From SBBG01 sp033717875 (GTDB lineage: Bacteria > Pseudomonadota > Gammaproteobacteria > Ga0077554 > Ga007554), in NCBI GenBank assembly GCA_033717875.1, contig JADDKJ010000020.1, positions 1-56,765 of the forward strand: a stretch of 56,765 bases of DNA, in the 5' to 3' direction. A program made the position numbers and the translations under genes. Of this stretch, positions 35,165-43,135 are shown piece by piece; position 1 is the first letter of the stretch; every line of letters begins with the position of its first letter. The notes under the pieces were generated by a model. The model was not told where the DNA came from. It ran no database searches and saw nothing but the letters and a program-made list of their open reading frames with translations.

Positions 35165-35455
35165 ATGCGACCGTCTGTTGTGCTTGACATGAAGCGAAGC
35201 GCAGTGCGTGAAGCGGTAGGCCGCTTTCGCGCCGCGAACCCGCGCGTCTTCGGCTCGGTGCTGCATGGCACCGACCGGGATGGCAGCGACCTCGACCTGT
35301 TGGTCGATGCGCTGCCCGGTGCCACGTTGTTGGACTTGGGCGATTTGGAAGAAGAACTGAAATCGCTGCTCGGCGTTGACGTCGATCTGCTGACTCCCGG
35401 CGACCTGCCGCCGAAGTTCCGGGCCAAGGTGCTCGCGGAGGCGCAACCGATATGA
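35165..35455 (+). CDS. mntA: MNT-type nucleotidyltransferase antitoxin (MntA-like)
   Basis: 96 residues. The nucleotidyltransferase signature GSVLHG (30-35) followed by SDLD (41-44) is intact. MntA-type proteins neutralise their HEPN partner by adding AMP units to a tyrosine. The ATG at 35165 has the better spacing from AAGAAAGG; an ATG six bases earlier is possible. Overlaps the HEPN gene by 4 bases. Confidence 0.88.
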   Translation: MRPSVVLDMKRSAVREAVGRFRAANPRVFGSVLHGTDRDGSDLDLLVDALPGATLLDLGDLEEELKSLLGVDVDLLTPGDLPPKFRAKVLAEAQPI

Positions 35456-35838
35456 GCGAGAACCGCCTGCCCGATTACCTCGACCACATTCAGCAGGCCG
35501 CAACCGATGCGCGCAGCTTCGTGGAAGGGATGGCCAAGGACGACTTCTTGGCCGACAAGCGCACCCAGCAGGCCGTCATCATGAGCCTGATCGTCATCGG
35601 CGAGGCGGCCACAAAGGTGATGGATGGCTACGTCGAGTTCACCCAGGCGCATGCCGACGTGCCGTGGCGCAGCATGCGCAATATGCGTAATCGCATGGCT
35701 CACGGCTATTTCGACATCAACCTCGATGTGGTGTGGGAGACGGTACAGGAATGGCTGCCGGCGTTGCTCCAGCAATTGCCCGCCGTGCGTCAGGATGCCG
35801 ACGATGAAGACCGTAACGACAAAGGCATGGAGCCATGA
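35452..35838 (+). CDS. hepT: HEPN-domain ribonuclease toxin (HepT-like, DUF86)
   Basis: 128 residues, all-helical. The HEPN catalytic motif RX4HXY is intact: Arg79, His84 and Tyr86 in RNRMAHGYF, where the tyrosine is the known AMPylation target of MntA-type partners. Also typical is GEAATKVMD. It would cut RNA when unmodified. As a passenger of the nested transposon it may act as an addiction or anti-phage module. Confidence 0.9.
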   Translation: MSENRLPDYLDHIQQAATDARSFVEGMAKDDFLADKRTQQAVIMSLIVIGEAATKVMDGYVEFTQAHADVPWRSMRNMRNRMAHGYFDINLDVVWETVQEWLPALLQQLPAVRQDADDEDRNDKGMEP

Positions 35839-36056
35839 CCAATCAAGCCGCCGATGTTCGGCCCCTCTGGCGTGTTCGATCCCGCGACCTATGAGCCGCG
35901 CTCGGGCAAGACCTTCTGGATGGCCGCAACGGACGTGAGTTCGCTGGTGGGCAAGGAGGCAGCAGCCGACACGCTCATCGGCAACTGCACGACCGCACGA
36001 CCAGCCTCCCGTTCAAATTCGAGTTAGAACTCATATCCAGCCTGTCTGGGGGCACT
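35839..36056 (+). other. Gene remnant between HEPN and cupin genes
   Basis: 218 bases without an intact gene. An ATG at 35854 opens a 57-codon frame (MFGPSGVFDPATYEPRSGKT, then FWMAATDVSSLVGKEA) that looks protein-like but ends abruptly, and a second frame overlapping the HEPN stop ends after 19 codons. Together they suggest a decayed or frameshifted gene. Confidence 0.35.
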
Positions 36057-36074
36057 GTGAAAGAGGGATCTCCG

Positions 36075-36431
36075 ATGACTGTTGAATCGAGAATATTTTC
36101 TGTAGCCGAGTATGTTCAGCCGTCCGAAGGCGAGCCTATTCGTTCCGTTGTGCTTGAAACCCGAGACTCAATTATCGTGGTTTGGCATGTCCATCCCGGG
36201 CAGGAAATTGCGGCTCACATTCATCCTCACGGCCAAGACACGTGGACTGTTTTGTCGGGAATGGCTGATTACTTTCAGGGCAATGGGATTGTTCGTGCCC
36301 TCAGGGAAGGTGAGATAGCCGTGGCAAGACCGGGCCAAGTGCACGGGGCGCGAAATACAGGTACCGAGCCATTTGTGTTCGTCTCGGTTGTGGCATCAGC
36401 CAATGCCGGTTTCGTATTGGCTGAGCGATAG
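36075..36431 (+). CDS. Cupin-domain protein
   Basis: 118 residues forming one cupin barrel. Motif 1 is VWHVHPGQEIAAHIHPHGQD (His ligands and Gln/Glu position), motif 2 is the later REGEIAVARPGQVHGARNTG with a third His. Likely binds a metal; substrate unknown. The ATG at 36075 has an AGAGGGAT site; a GTG at 36057 extends the frame by six codons. Passenger of the nested transposon. Confidence 0.8.
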   Translation: MTVESRIFSVAEYVQPSEGEPIRSVVLETRDSIIVVWHVHPGQEIAAHIHPHGQDTWTVLSGMADYFQGNGIVRALREGEIAVARPGQVHGARNTGTEPFVFVSVVASANAGFVLAER

Positions 36432-36685
36432 AGCCCAATCTCTGGAGTTGGTCCAATGAGCGGTCGGGGAGATAGGTAACAGACATGCAGCGGACACGGC
36501 TGCTAAACCAGGTCGCAAACCTCCTTGCGTCGCAGCGTGCCGCAAGCGACGCGATCAATCGAATGGGGTCGGCATGAGACTGAACACCATCCAGTTCCCG
36601 ACCGCGTAGCCGCCTGTCCTGCCGATCAGGTCTTGACCATCGACGCCTGGGATCAGTCCTGAATGTTCTTGGAGACCACTACGTT
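36432..36685. other. Intergenic region in nested transposon
   Basis: 254 bases with no intact gene, tRNA or clear repeat. Scattered stop codons in all plus frames; only the promoter of the following three-gene operon is expected here. Confidence 0.5.
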
Positions 36686-37012
36686 ATGAGCCGCAGCCGC
36701 CGCAAAACACCCATCGTCGGGCACACGACCTGCGGCAGCGAGCGCGAGGACAAGAAGCTCTGGCATCAGCGCTGGCGCACCCGTGAGCGCACGGCGCTGA
36801 CCAGCGCGTCGCCCGAAGCCCTGAGCGCCCATCTGCCCCTGCTGGAAAACCAGGCCAGCAGCGTCTGGTCGATGGGCAAGGATGGCCGCTCCTACTGGCC
36901 CGTCAAGCGCCAGGCCGCCACGGCGGATCGCATCGCCAATCACAAGGGACGCAACCCGCAAGAACGCGCCTCCCTGAAAAAGCGCCTGCTGCGCAAGTGG
37001 ATGAGCAAATGA
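36686..37012 (+). CDS. Basic conserved hypothetical protein of mobile elements
   Basis: 108 residues, strongly basic (MSRSRRKTPIVGHTTCGSER, NPQERASLKKRLLRKWMSK), with a central WHQRWRTRERTALTSASPEA. I have the impression of this protein as a recurrent passenger of proteobacterial transposons and plasmids, but no function is known. First of three overlapping genes; its stop overlaps the next ATG. Confidence 0.65.
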   Translation: MSRSRRKTPIVGHTTCGSEREDKKLWHQRWRTRERTALTSASPEALSAHLPLLENQASSVWSMGKDGRSYWPVKRQAATADRIANHKGRNPQERASLKKRLLRKWMSK

Positions 37013-37509
37013 AGCTCTCCTTCCATCAGCACATTGCGCTGTTCTGGATGATCGGTGCTCCGGGCGTCTTCGCGCCCGTGATCGAGAACGCCAAGCGGCC
37101 CGATGCCGGCGCCGTCATGGCGTGGGGTGTCGCGATCGTGGCGGTGATGATCCTCTTCACCCCTTTGCTGCTGCGCTGTCCACCATTCCGGCGCTGGTAT
37201 GGCCGGACGGATGCGCTGTCGGAGCGGCAGCGCCAGGCGCTTGCCGAGCGCGGCCTGCGCCGCTACTACCAGACCGCTTTCGATGACGGCTACGTGCCCC
37301 GCGTGATGCCCTACGTGTGGCGCATCATCTGGACGGTCGGCGGGTTGATGGCTGTGACCGCCGTACTGCCTACCAACACCGGACGGCCAGCCTTCGATGC
37401 CTTGGTGGTCTTCTCGACCTGGTATCCGATAGGCGTGATGCTGCTGGTTTTCGCGTCGAGGCCCCTTGGCCGGTTGATTCGCCAAAGAGCACAGGAGCGG
37501 CGGAAATGA
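37009..37509 (+). CDS. Uncharacterised membrane protein
   Basis: 166 residues with three to four membrane segments (about 5-20, 30-55, 105-125, 135-155) and an Arg-rich central loop (RCPPFRRWYGRTDALSERQR). Starts in an ATGA overlap and ends in another, so it belongs to the small operon before tnpR. No family recognised. Confidence 0.65.
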   Translation: MKLSFHQHIALFWMIGAPGVFAPVIENAKRPDAGAVMAWGVAIVAVMILFTPLLLRCPPFRRWYGRTDALSERQRQALAERGLRRYYQTAFDDGYVPRVMPYVWRIIWTVGGLMAVTAVLPTNTGRPAFDALVVFSTWYPIGVMLLVFASRPLGRLIRQRAQERRK

Positions 37510-37877
37510 GCACGTCAACCATCGAGGCGCTGGCCAGCGCCTGGGCAAGGATTGCCGAGGAAGCGGAATTCCCCGCTGACTACGAGGGGACTGCCACACC
37601 ACAAGCGCATCGGGCTAGCGAAGCTATTCAGGAGCAGATTCGGGAGCGCATCGTCGCCACCAACGACATGCGGCTGTTCAGCCTGCTGCACCTGCTGGGT
37701 CAGGCGTCGCTGCGCATGGAGCAAGCGCTGTGGCCGGAGGATTACGAGCGGATGACGCGCGAGGTTGAGGAAGCCCTGCGGCAAGCCACCGACGCCAACG
37801 CCAGATCGTACACCCACGAAGAAGTGATGCAGGCGATGCAGGAACGCATCGACCGGGCGCGAGACAAGCCATGTTGA
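37506..37877 (+). CDS. Uncharacterised helical protein
   Basis: 123 residues, acidic, mainly helical (STIEALASAWARIAEEAEFP, MTREVEEALRQATDANARSY). The C-terminal YTHEEVMQAMQERIDRARDK resembles the toxin-binding tail of some RelB-like antitoxins, but no toxin follows; the next gene is tnpR, overlapping by 7 bases. It may therefore influence tnpR expression. Identity unknown. Confidence 0.6.
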   Translation: MSTSTIEALASAWARIAEEAEFPADYEGTATPQAHRASEAIQEQIRERIVATNDMRLFSLLHLLGQASLRMEQALWPEDYERMTREVEEALRQATDANARSYTHEEVMQAMQERIDRARDKPC

Positions 37878-38428
37878 TTGGCTATGCGCGCGTCTCGACG
37901 CAGGATCAGAACCTGGAGCTGCAACGCGAAGCCTTGAGCAAGGCCGGATGTAAAAAGGTCTTCGAGGACAAGGTGAGTGGCACGCGGGCAGACCGGCCTG
38001 GCTTGGCCAAGACGCTCGAAATGCTGCGCGAAGGCGATACTTTGGTCGTCTGGAAGCTCGACCGGCTGGGCCGGTCGGTCAAGCAACTGGTCGATCTGGT
38101 CGGCGATCTGCACAAGCACGGTGTCCAGTTCAGGAGCCTCACCGACTCCATCGACACCGGCACACCATCCGGGCGGTTCTTCTTCCACGTCATGGCGAGC
38201 CTTGCCGAAATGGAGCGCGAGCTGACCGTCGAGCGCACCCGCGCCGGGCTGGAAGTCGCCAAGCAGCTCGGCCGCAAAGGCGGCCGCAAGCCGAAGATGA
38301 CCGACAGCAAGATCGAGTCGGCCAAGAAGCTGCTGGCCAGCGGGGTGCCGCCCAAGGACGTGGCCAAGAACCTCGGCGTGTCCATTCCGACGCTGTACCG
38401 CTGGGTGCCAGCCTCCACGCACGCTTAG
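37871..38428 (+). CDS. tnpR: Serine resolvase TnpR of nested transposon
   Basis: 185 residues, minimal Tn21-type resolvase. MLIGYARVSTQDQ with Ser9, VVWKLDRLGRSVKQLVDLVG, FHVMASLAEMERELTVERTR and a C-terminal helix-turn-helix (PPKDVAKNLGVSIPTLYRWV). Its stop codon lies inside the right inverted repeat. It is 2.8 kb from tnpA and reads away from it, so the res site position is unclear. Confidence 0.93.
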   Translation: MLIGYARVSTQDQNLELQREALSKAGCKKVFEDKVSGTRADRPGLAKTLEMLREGDTLVVWKLDRLGRSVKQLVDLVGDLHKHGVQFRSLTDSIDTGTPSGRFFFHVMASLAEMERELTVERTRAGLEVAKQLGRKGGRKPKMTDSKIESAKKLLASGVPPKDVAKNLGVSIPTLYRWVPASTHA

Positions 38429-38461
38429 CGTGCTTTATTTTCCGTTTTCTGAGACGACCCC
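38424..38461 (-). repeat. Right 38-bp inverted repeat of nested transposon
   Basis: Exact reverse complement of 32007-32044, followed by the AAATT duplication at 38462-38466. Confidence 0.95.
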
Positions 38462-38466
38462 AAATT

Positions 38467-38742
38467 CGTCGAGCCAGCCGCTATCCCAAGCTTCAGGCCA
38501 TCCTACAGCCCGCCAAGGTGGGCGCCATGATCAATAACCTGCAACGGGCTGTGGTACTGGAGCGCCTGACCATCGAGGTCGAAGCCGATGATCCGGATGA
38601 CTCGTTTTTGCTGGCCATGGCCTTGGCGGGCGATGCGGACTACCTGGTAACCGGTGATCGCCGCGCCGGCCTGCTGCAACGCGGGCACATCGAACGCACG
38701 CGGATCGTCACGCCCGCCGTGTTCTGCGTCGAGGTGCTGTGA
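38467..38742 (+). pseudogene. PIN-domain toxin, 3' part
   Basis: 92 codons including the stop, in frame with the fragment at 31872-32006 across the nested insertion. It carries RASRYPKLQAILQPAKVGAM, the acidic DDPDDSFLLAMALAGDADYL and VTGDRRAGLLQ, i.e. the PIN C-terminal active-site residues. The stop lies 3 bases before the outer tnpA ATG, so the toxin-antitoxin genes and tnpA were once one transcript. Confidence 0.9.
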
Positions 38743-38745
38743 TCA

Positions 38746-41739
38746 ATGCCGGTCGGTTTTCTGACTCAAGAGCAACGCGACGGTTTTGGCCGCTATGTTG
38801 ATTCGCCCAGCCGTGAAGAGCTGGAACGTTACTTCCACCTGAGCGATGAAGACCGTGAAGCCATCCAGGTGCTGCGGGGTAACCATAACCGTCTGGGTTA
38901 TGCCGTTCTGCTGACCACCGTCCGCTTCGTTGGCGTTCTGCCGGACAAGCCCGCCGCCGTGCCGGTGGAAGTCCTGCAGGTGCTTTGCCGACAACTGGCG
39001 ATTCCAGACCCCGACTGCCTCCAGCGCTATAGCGATCATCGCCGCTGGATACATGCCACCGATATTCAGAACCGCTTTGGCTATCGTCATTTCACCGATC
39101 CGGGCATCGGCTTTCGCTTGAGCCGCTGGCTGTATGCCCTCTGCTGGACGGGCACCGACCGGCCGGGAGTGCTGTTTGAGCGAGCCACCTCGTGGCTGTT
39201 CACACAGAAAGTCCTCCTGCCTGGTGTGTCTCAACTAGAGCGCTTTATCGCCCAGTTGCGCAGTCGGGTCGAAGAACGCCTCTGGTTTACGCTGGGCCGC
39301 AGCGTGACTGAGGAACAGCGATTGCAACTGCAAGACTTGCTGACGGTGGCCGAAGGCAACCGCAGCTCCCGGCTGGATCAATTGCGCTCCGGCCCGGTCA
39401 TGGTCAGTGGCCCCGCGTTGATTCGGGCACTGCGCCGGCTCGATGACGTGCGCGGCATCGGCATCACCTTGCCGGCGGCGGCGCACATCCCTCCCAGCCG
39501 TATCGCCGCCCTGGCCCGCTTCGCCAACACGGCCAAGGTCACCGCGATTAATCGGCTGCCGGCGTCGCGGCGGATGGCGACACTGGTGGCCTTCGCACTC
39601 TGCCTGGAGGCGACTGCGCACGACGACGCACTGGAAGTCCTGGAGGCCTTGCTGCGCGACCTGTTCAGCAACGCGGAGAAGGCCGACAAGAAAGCCCGCA
39701 TGCGCAGCCTGAAAGACCTGGATCGGTCGGCCGCGACGCTCGCCGCCGCGTGCAAGGTCGTGCTGGACAGCTCGATCAGCGATGACAACGTGCGCGCCCG
39801 GCTGTTCAACGACCTGCCGAGGACCACCCTGGAAAAGGCCCTGGAAGAGGTCAACGCGCTGATCCGCCCGGTAGATGACGTCTATTTTCTTGCATTGGAA
39901 GCGCGCTACCGCAGCGTGCGCCGCTTCCTGCCCGACCTGCTCAAGCACATCCGCTTCGGCTTCAGCCCGGCCGGCAAGGGCGTGGCGGCTAGTCTGGAGT
40001 GGCTGCAACTGAACCTGCCGCGCCGGAAGCCAGAGGATGACGCGCCGCAGGAGATCGTGGCCAAGGCTTGGCAGAAGCACATCACCCGCGAAGATGGCTC
40101 CCTCGACATGGGTGCCTATGTGTTCTGCACGCTCGATGCGCTGCGCACGGCCCTGCGCCGCCGCGATGTCTTCGTCTCGCCCAGTTGGCGCTATGCCGAC
40201 CCGCGTCTTGGCCTGCTCGACGGTGCCGAATGGCTGGCGGCGCGACCGATCATCTGCCGGTCACTGGGCCTGACCATCGACGCCAAAACCACCCTGGACG
40301 CCTTGTCCGTCGAGCTGGATGCAACCTGGCTGGCAGTAGCCGCGCGCCTGCCCGACAACCCGGCGATTCAACTGAGCGAGAACACCGAGGGCAAGACCGA
40401 ACTGTCGCTCGGGGCGCTGGACAAGCTGGACGAGCCCTGCTCGTTGCTGCAACTGCGGGCGGCCGTGTCTGACCTGATGCCGCGTGTCGATCTGCCGGAA
40501 ATCCTCTTGGAAATCGCCGCCCGCACTGGCTTTTCCGAGGCCTTCACCCATGTCTCCGAACGCAATGCACGCGCCGACAACCTGGTCACCAGCCTCTGCG
40601 CGGTGCTGTTGGGCGGGGCCTGCAACACCGGCCTGGAGCCCTTGATCCGCACCGACAACCCGGCGCTGCGCCGTGACCGGCTGTCCTGGGTCAGCCAGAA
40701 TTATATCCGCGACGACACCCTGTCAGCGGCTAACGCCATCCTGGTCGGAGCGCAAAGCCAACTGGAACTGGCCCAAGTCTGGGGTGGCGGCGAGGTCGCC
40801 TCCGCCGATGGCATGCGCTTCGTCGTACCGGTGCGCACCGTGCATGCCGGCCCCAATCCGAAGTATTTCGGCACCGGCCGGGGTGTCACCTGGTACAACC
40901 TGATTTCCGACCAATTCTCCGGCCTCAACGCCATCACCGTGCCCGGCACGCTGCGCGACAGCCTGGTGTTGCTGGCGGTCGTGCTGGAACAGCAGACCGA
41001 GTTGCAGCCGACGCAAATCATGACCGACACCGGGGCCTACAGCGATGTGGTGTTCGGGCTCTTCCGCCTACTTGGCTACCACTTCAGTCCGCGGCTGGCC
41101 GATGTCGGCGGTACCCGCTTCTGGCGCACGCGCCCGGACGCGGACTACGGCAAGCTCAACGGGCTGGCCCGCCAGTCGGTCAAACTCGACCTGATCGCCG
41201 AGCACTGGGACGACCTGCTGCGCCTGGCCGGCTCGCTCAAACTCGGCCGGGTGCCGGCGACTGGCATCATGCGCACGCTGCAAACGGGAGATAGACCCAC
41301 CCGGCTGGCCCAGGCGCTGGCCGAATTCGGGCGGATCGAAAAGACTCTGCACACGTTGACCTATATCGACGACGAGTCCAAGCGCCGCGCCACCCTGACC
41401 CAGTTGAACCGAGGCGAAGGCCGGCACAGCCTGGCCCGCGCCGTGTTCCACGGCAAACGCGGCGAGCTCCGCCAGCGCTACCGCGAAGGCCAGGAAGACC
41501 AGCTCGGTGCTCTGGGCCTGGTGGTGAACATCATCGTGCTGTGGAACACCCTCTACATGACGGCGGCCGTGGAACGGCTCAAGCAGCACGGCTATCCAGT
41601 GCTGGAAGAGGATTTGGCCCGGCTATCGCCGCTGATCTACGAGCACATCAACATGCTCGGGCGGTATTCCTTTGCGGTACCGGAAGAAGTTGCGCGCGGC
41701 GAGCTGCGGCCACTGCGTAATCCAGACGACGACCTGTGA
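38746..41739 (+). CDS. tnpA: Tn3-family transposase TnpA of outer transposon
   Basis: 997 residues, full length. N-terminus MPVGFLTQEQRDGFGRYVDS and ERYFHLSDEDREAIQVLRGN is the DUF4158 region. The DDE core shows WYNLISDQFSGLNAITVPGT (first Asp), QIMTDTGAYSDVVFGLFRLL (second Asp) and QLGALGLVVNIIVLWNTLYM downstream of the catalytic Glu. It recognises the 39-bp ends. Its natural promoter upstream of the antitoxin gene is now 6.5 kb further away because of the nested element. Confidence 0.95.
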   Translation: MPVGFLTQEQRDGFGRYVDSPSREELERYFHLSDEDREAIQVLRGNHNRLGYAVLLTTVRFVGVLPDKPAAVPVEVLQVLCRQLAIPDPDCLQRYSDHRRWIHATDIQNRFGYRHFTDPGIGFRLSRWLYALCWTGTDRPGVLFERATSWLFTQKVLLPGVSQLERFIAQLRSRVEERLWFTLGRSVTEEQRLQLQDLLTVAEGNRSSRLDQLRSGPVMVSGPALIRALRRLDDVRGIGITLPAAAHIPPSRIAALARFANTAKVTAINRLPASRRMATLVAFALCLEATAHDDALEVLEALLRDLFSNAEKADKKARMRSLKDLDRSAATLAAACKVVLDSSISDDNVRARLFNDLPRTTLEKALEEVNALIRPVDDVYFLALEARYRSVRRFLPDLLKHIRFGFSPAGKGVAASLEWLQLNLPRRKPEDDAPQEIVAKAWQKHITREDGSLDMGAYVFCTLDALRTALRRRDVFVSPSWRYADPRLGLLDGAEWLAARPIICRSLGLTIDAKTTLDALSVELDATWLAVAARLPDNPAIQLSENTEGKTELSLGALDKLDEPCSLLQLRAAVSDLMPRVDLPEILLEIAARTGFSEAFTHVSERNARADNLVTSLCAVLLGGACNTGLEPLIRTDNPALRRDRLSWVSQNYIRDDTLSAANAILVGAQSQLELAQVWGGGEVASADGMRFVVPVRTVHAGPNPKYFGTGRGVTWYNLISDQFSGLNAITVPGTLRDSLVLLAVVLEQQTELQPTQIMTDTGAYSDVVFGLFRLLGYHFSPRLADVGGTRFWRTRPDADYGKLNGLARQSVKLDLIAEHWDDLLRLAGSLKLGRVPATGIMRTLQTGDRPTRLAQALAEFGRIEKTLHTLTYIDDESKRRATLTQLNRGEGRHSLARAVFHGKRGELRQRYREGQEDQLGALGLVVNIIVLWNTLYMTAAVERLKQHGYPVLEEDLARLSPLIYEHINMLGRYSFAVPEEVARGELRPLRNPDDDL

Positions 41740-41751
41740 TCCCCCTAAACG

Positions 41752-41964
41752 CTATGAGCAACACCCAAGCTGCTGCTGGATCGGCGGGCACTTCACCGAG
41801 CCGAACGAACAGAAAACGCAGCAATCCCCTGGGTTGGGGCGCAGCAGCGCCTTGCAGTTGCTGCACTCGTAATAGAACTGGCAGGCGTCCGTGGGCATGG
41901 TTTCCGGCTTGGCGAAGCCGCAGCGCGGGCAAGTCAGCACGGACTCAAGGACAATGGCGCTCAT
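41752..41964 (-). CDS. GDCCVxC-domain small cysteine-rich protein
   Basis: 70 residues with ten cysteines. The naming motif is GDCCVFCSFG (Cys48, Cys49, Cys52). Two CxxC pairs (TCPRC and ECSNC) resemble a rubredoxin-like zinc knuckle, and a CC ends the chain. In related proteins the first motif Cys can be selenocysteine. It lies 7 bases after merP in the same operon, so a mercury-handling role is likely (inference). Confidence 0.85.
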   Translation of the reverse strand: MSAIVLESVLTCPRCGFAKPETMPTDACQFYYECSNCKALLRPNPGDCCVFCSFGSVKCPPIQQQLGCCS

Positions 41965-41971
41965 CGTGACC

Positions 41972-42247
41972 TCACTTCTGCACTGTGGAGGGGTATCCCG
42001 CGTTCGCGGTCGCCTCAGTCAGTGCCTCGGGCTGGGCCTTATCGGGATCGTAGGTGACGGTCGCCGTCTTCTGGTCGAAATTGACCTGGACGTCACTCAC
42101 GCCGGACACCTTCTCCAGCGACTTCTTGACCGTGATCGGACAGAGTCCGCACGTCATGTTCTGCACGTCGAGCGTGACGGTTTTCGGGGGAGCCGCCAGC
42201 GCCACGAAGGGCAAGGCGAAAAGCACGGCGATCAGCAGTTTGCGCAT
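41972..42247 (-). CDS. merP: Periplasmic mercuric-ion-binding protein MerP
   Basis: 91 residues with signal peptide (1-18) and a heavy-metal-associated domain: the Hg-binding motif MTCGLCPITVKKSLEKV supplies the two Cys ligands. Binds Hg(II) in the periplasm and passes it to MerT. Lies 12 bases downstream of merT. Confidence 0.95.
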   Translation of the reverse strand: MRKLLIAVLFALPFVALAAPPKTVTLDVQNMTCGLCPITVKKSLEKVSGVSDVQVNFDQKTATVTYDPDKAQPEALTEATANAGYPSTVQK

Positions 42248-42259
42248 GGTTAATCTCCT

Positions 42260-42610
42260 TCAGTAGAACAGCGGGGCGAGCCACGGCACGGCCAATAGGC
42301 CGAGCAGCAGCACGCTGACGATCCAGAACACGAGTCGCTGTCGCACGAGCGTGCGCGGATCGGCGCAGGGTGTACCTGGCGTACAAACCTGTGGCACCAG
42401 GTAGAGCTTGCGGAATGCCAATCCCAGGAACAGTAGAGTCAACCCGATGAAGAGGGGGCGTAGTGGCTCCATCATGGTCAGAGCGCCCACCCACGTACCG
42501 CCGACACCGAGTGCCAACAGCACCAGTGGCCCGACACAGCACACCGACGCACCGATGGCGGTCAGCGAACTCGCGACCAGCGAGCCTTTCCCGGTGAGTT
42601 GCATCCCCAT
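42260..42610 (-). CDS. merT: Mercuric transport protein MerT
   Basis: 116 residues, three membrane segments. The paired cysteines of the first segment (SVCCVGPLVLL) and a second pair in the cytoplasmic loop (CTPGTPC) are present, so the Hg(II) relay is complete. The ATG at 42610 has an AGGAG site 6 bases upstream. It imports Hg(II) normally for reduction by MerA, which is not in this transposon. Confidence 0.95.
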   Translation of the reverse strand: MGMQLTGKGSLVASSLTAIGASVCCVGPLVLLALGVGGTWVGALTMMEPLRPLFIGLTLLFLGLAFRKLYLVPQVCTPGTPCADPRTLVRQRLVFWIVSVLLLGLLAVPWLAPLFY

Positions 42611-42641
42611 TCCCATCTCCTGAGCCTGATTGCCTAGGTGC

Positions 42642-42674
42642 TATTCTAAACTCCGTACCAAAGTACGGAATCAA
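42642..42674 (-). promoter_or_regulatory. mer operator/promoter
   Basis: The MerR dyad CCGTAC (42653-42658) / GTACGG (42663-42668) lies between a -35 TTGATT (42674-42669) and a -10 TTAGAA or TAGAAT (about 42649-42642) with 19-20 bp spacing, read on the minus strand towards merT. The overlong spacer is the hallmark of MerR-activated promoters, which are untwisted by Hg(II)-MerR. MerR is transcribed divergently from the same region. Confidence 0.9.
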
Positions 42675-42684
42675 GGAGAAAGTG

Positions 42685-43083
42685 ATGGCCACAGAGCTGA
42701 CCATTGGCAAGCTGGCAGACGCCGCCGGGGTGAACGTCGAGACGATCCGCTACTACCAGCGACGCGGGCTGCTGGATGAACCAGCCAAACCCTTGGGTGG
42801 CCATCGGCGCTATCCGGTGGACATGGTGAAGCGACTGCGTTTCATCAAGCGGGCTCAGGCGCTGGGTTTCACGCTCTCGGAAGTCGGTGGACTGCTGACG
42901 CTGGATGAGTCGTGCGCCTGTGCCGAAACGCGAGCACGGGCTGCACGCAAGCTCGCGTTGATCGAGCAGAAGATGGCCGACTTGGTCGTCATGCAGCAAC
43001 TGTTAGGCGAACTGGTGCAGCAATGTGATGCGGGAGACGGCGGAACGATCTGCCCGATCATCGAGGCACTGATCAGAGAGTAA
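42685..43083 (+). CDS. merR: Hg(II)-responsive regulator MerR
   Basis: 132 residues. N-terminal winged helix (MATELTIGKLADAAGVNVET, IRYYQRRGLL) and a dimer helix. The three Hg ligands of Tn501 MerR are conserved with exact spacing: Cys79, Cys114 and Cys123. The ATG at 42685 has an AAGGAG site. Represses and, with Hg(II), activates merT-merP-GDCCVxC and controls itself. Confidence 0.95.
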   Translation: MATELTIGKLADAAGVNVETIRYYQRRGLLDEPAKPLGGHRRYPVDMVKRLRFIKRAQALGFTLSEVGGLLTLDESCACAETRARAARKLALIEQKMADLVVMQQLLGELVQQCDAGDGGTICPIIEALIRE

Positions 43084-43135
43084 TGCCTGGCGGGTGAGCT
43101 GGAGATCGGAAAGCCCCTTTACGGTGGGATTCAGA

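Larger units (their letters stand above)
32007..38461. mobile_element. Nested Tn21-subgroup transposon
   Basis: 6455 bp bounded by identical 38-bp inverted repeats beginning GGGGTCGTCTCAGAAAACGG and ending GCACGCTAAG, the Tn21-type sequence. The layout is unusual: tnpA reads outward at the left end, tnpR reads outward at the right end, and 2.8 kb of passenger genes (MNT, HEPN, cupin, three unknown genes) lies between. Classical Tn21-type elements keep tnpR and tnpA adjacent. Confidence 0.95.

Noticed and set aside
38518..38742. Independent gene MGAMINNLQRAVVLERL
   Set aside because: It is the 3' part of the interrupted PIN toxin, proved by the in-frame junction at AAATT.
42260..43083. merA or merB nearby
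   Set aside because: No flavin-disulfide-reductase or lyase sequence is present in the transposon or window.
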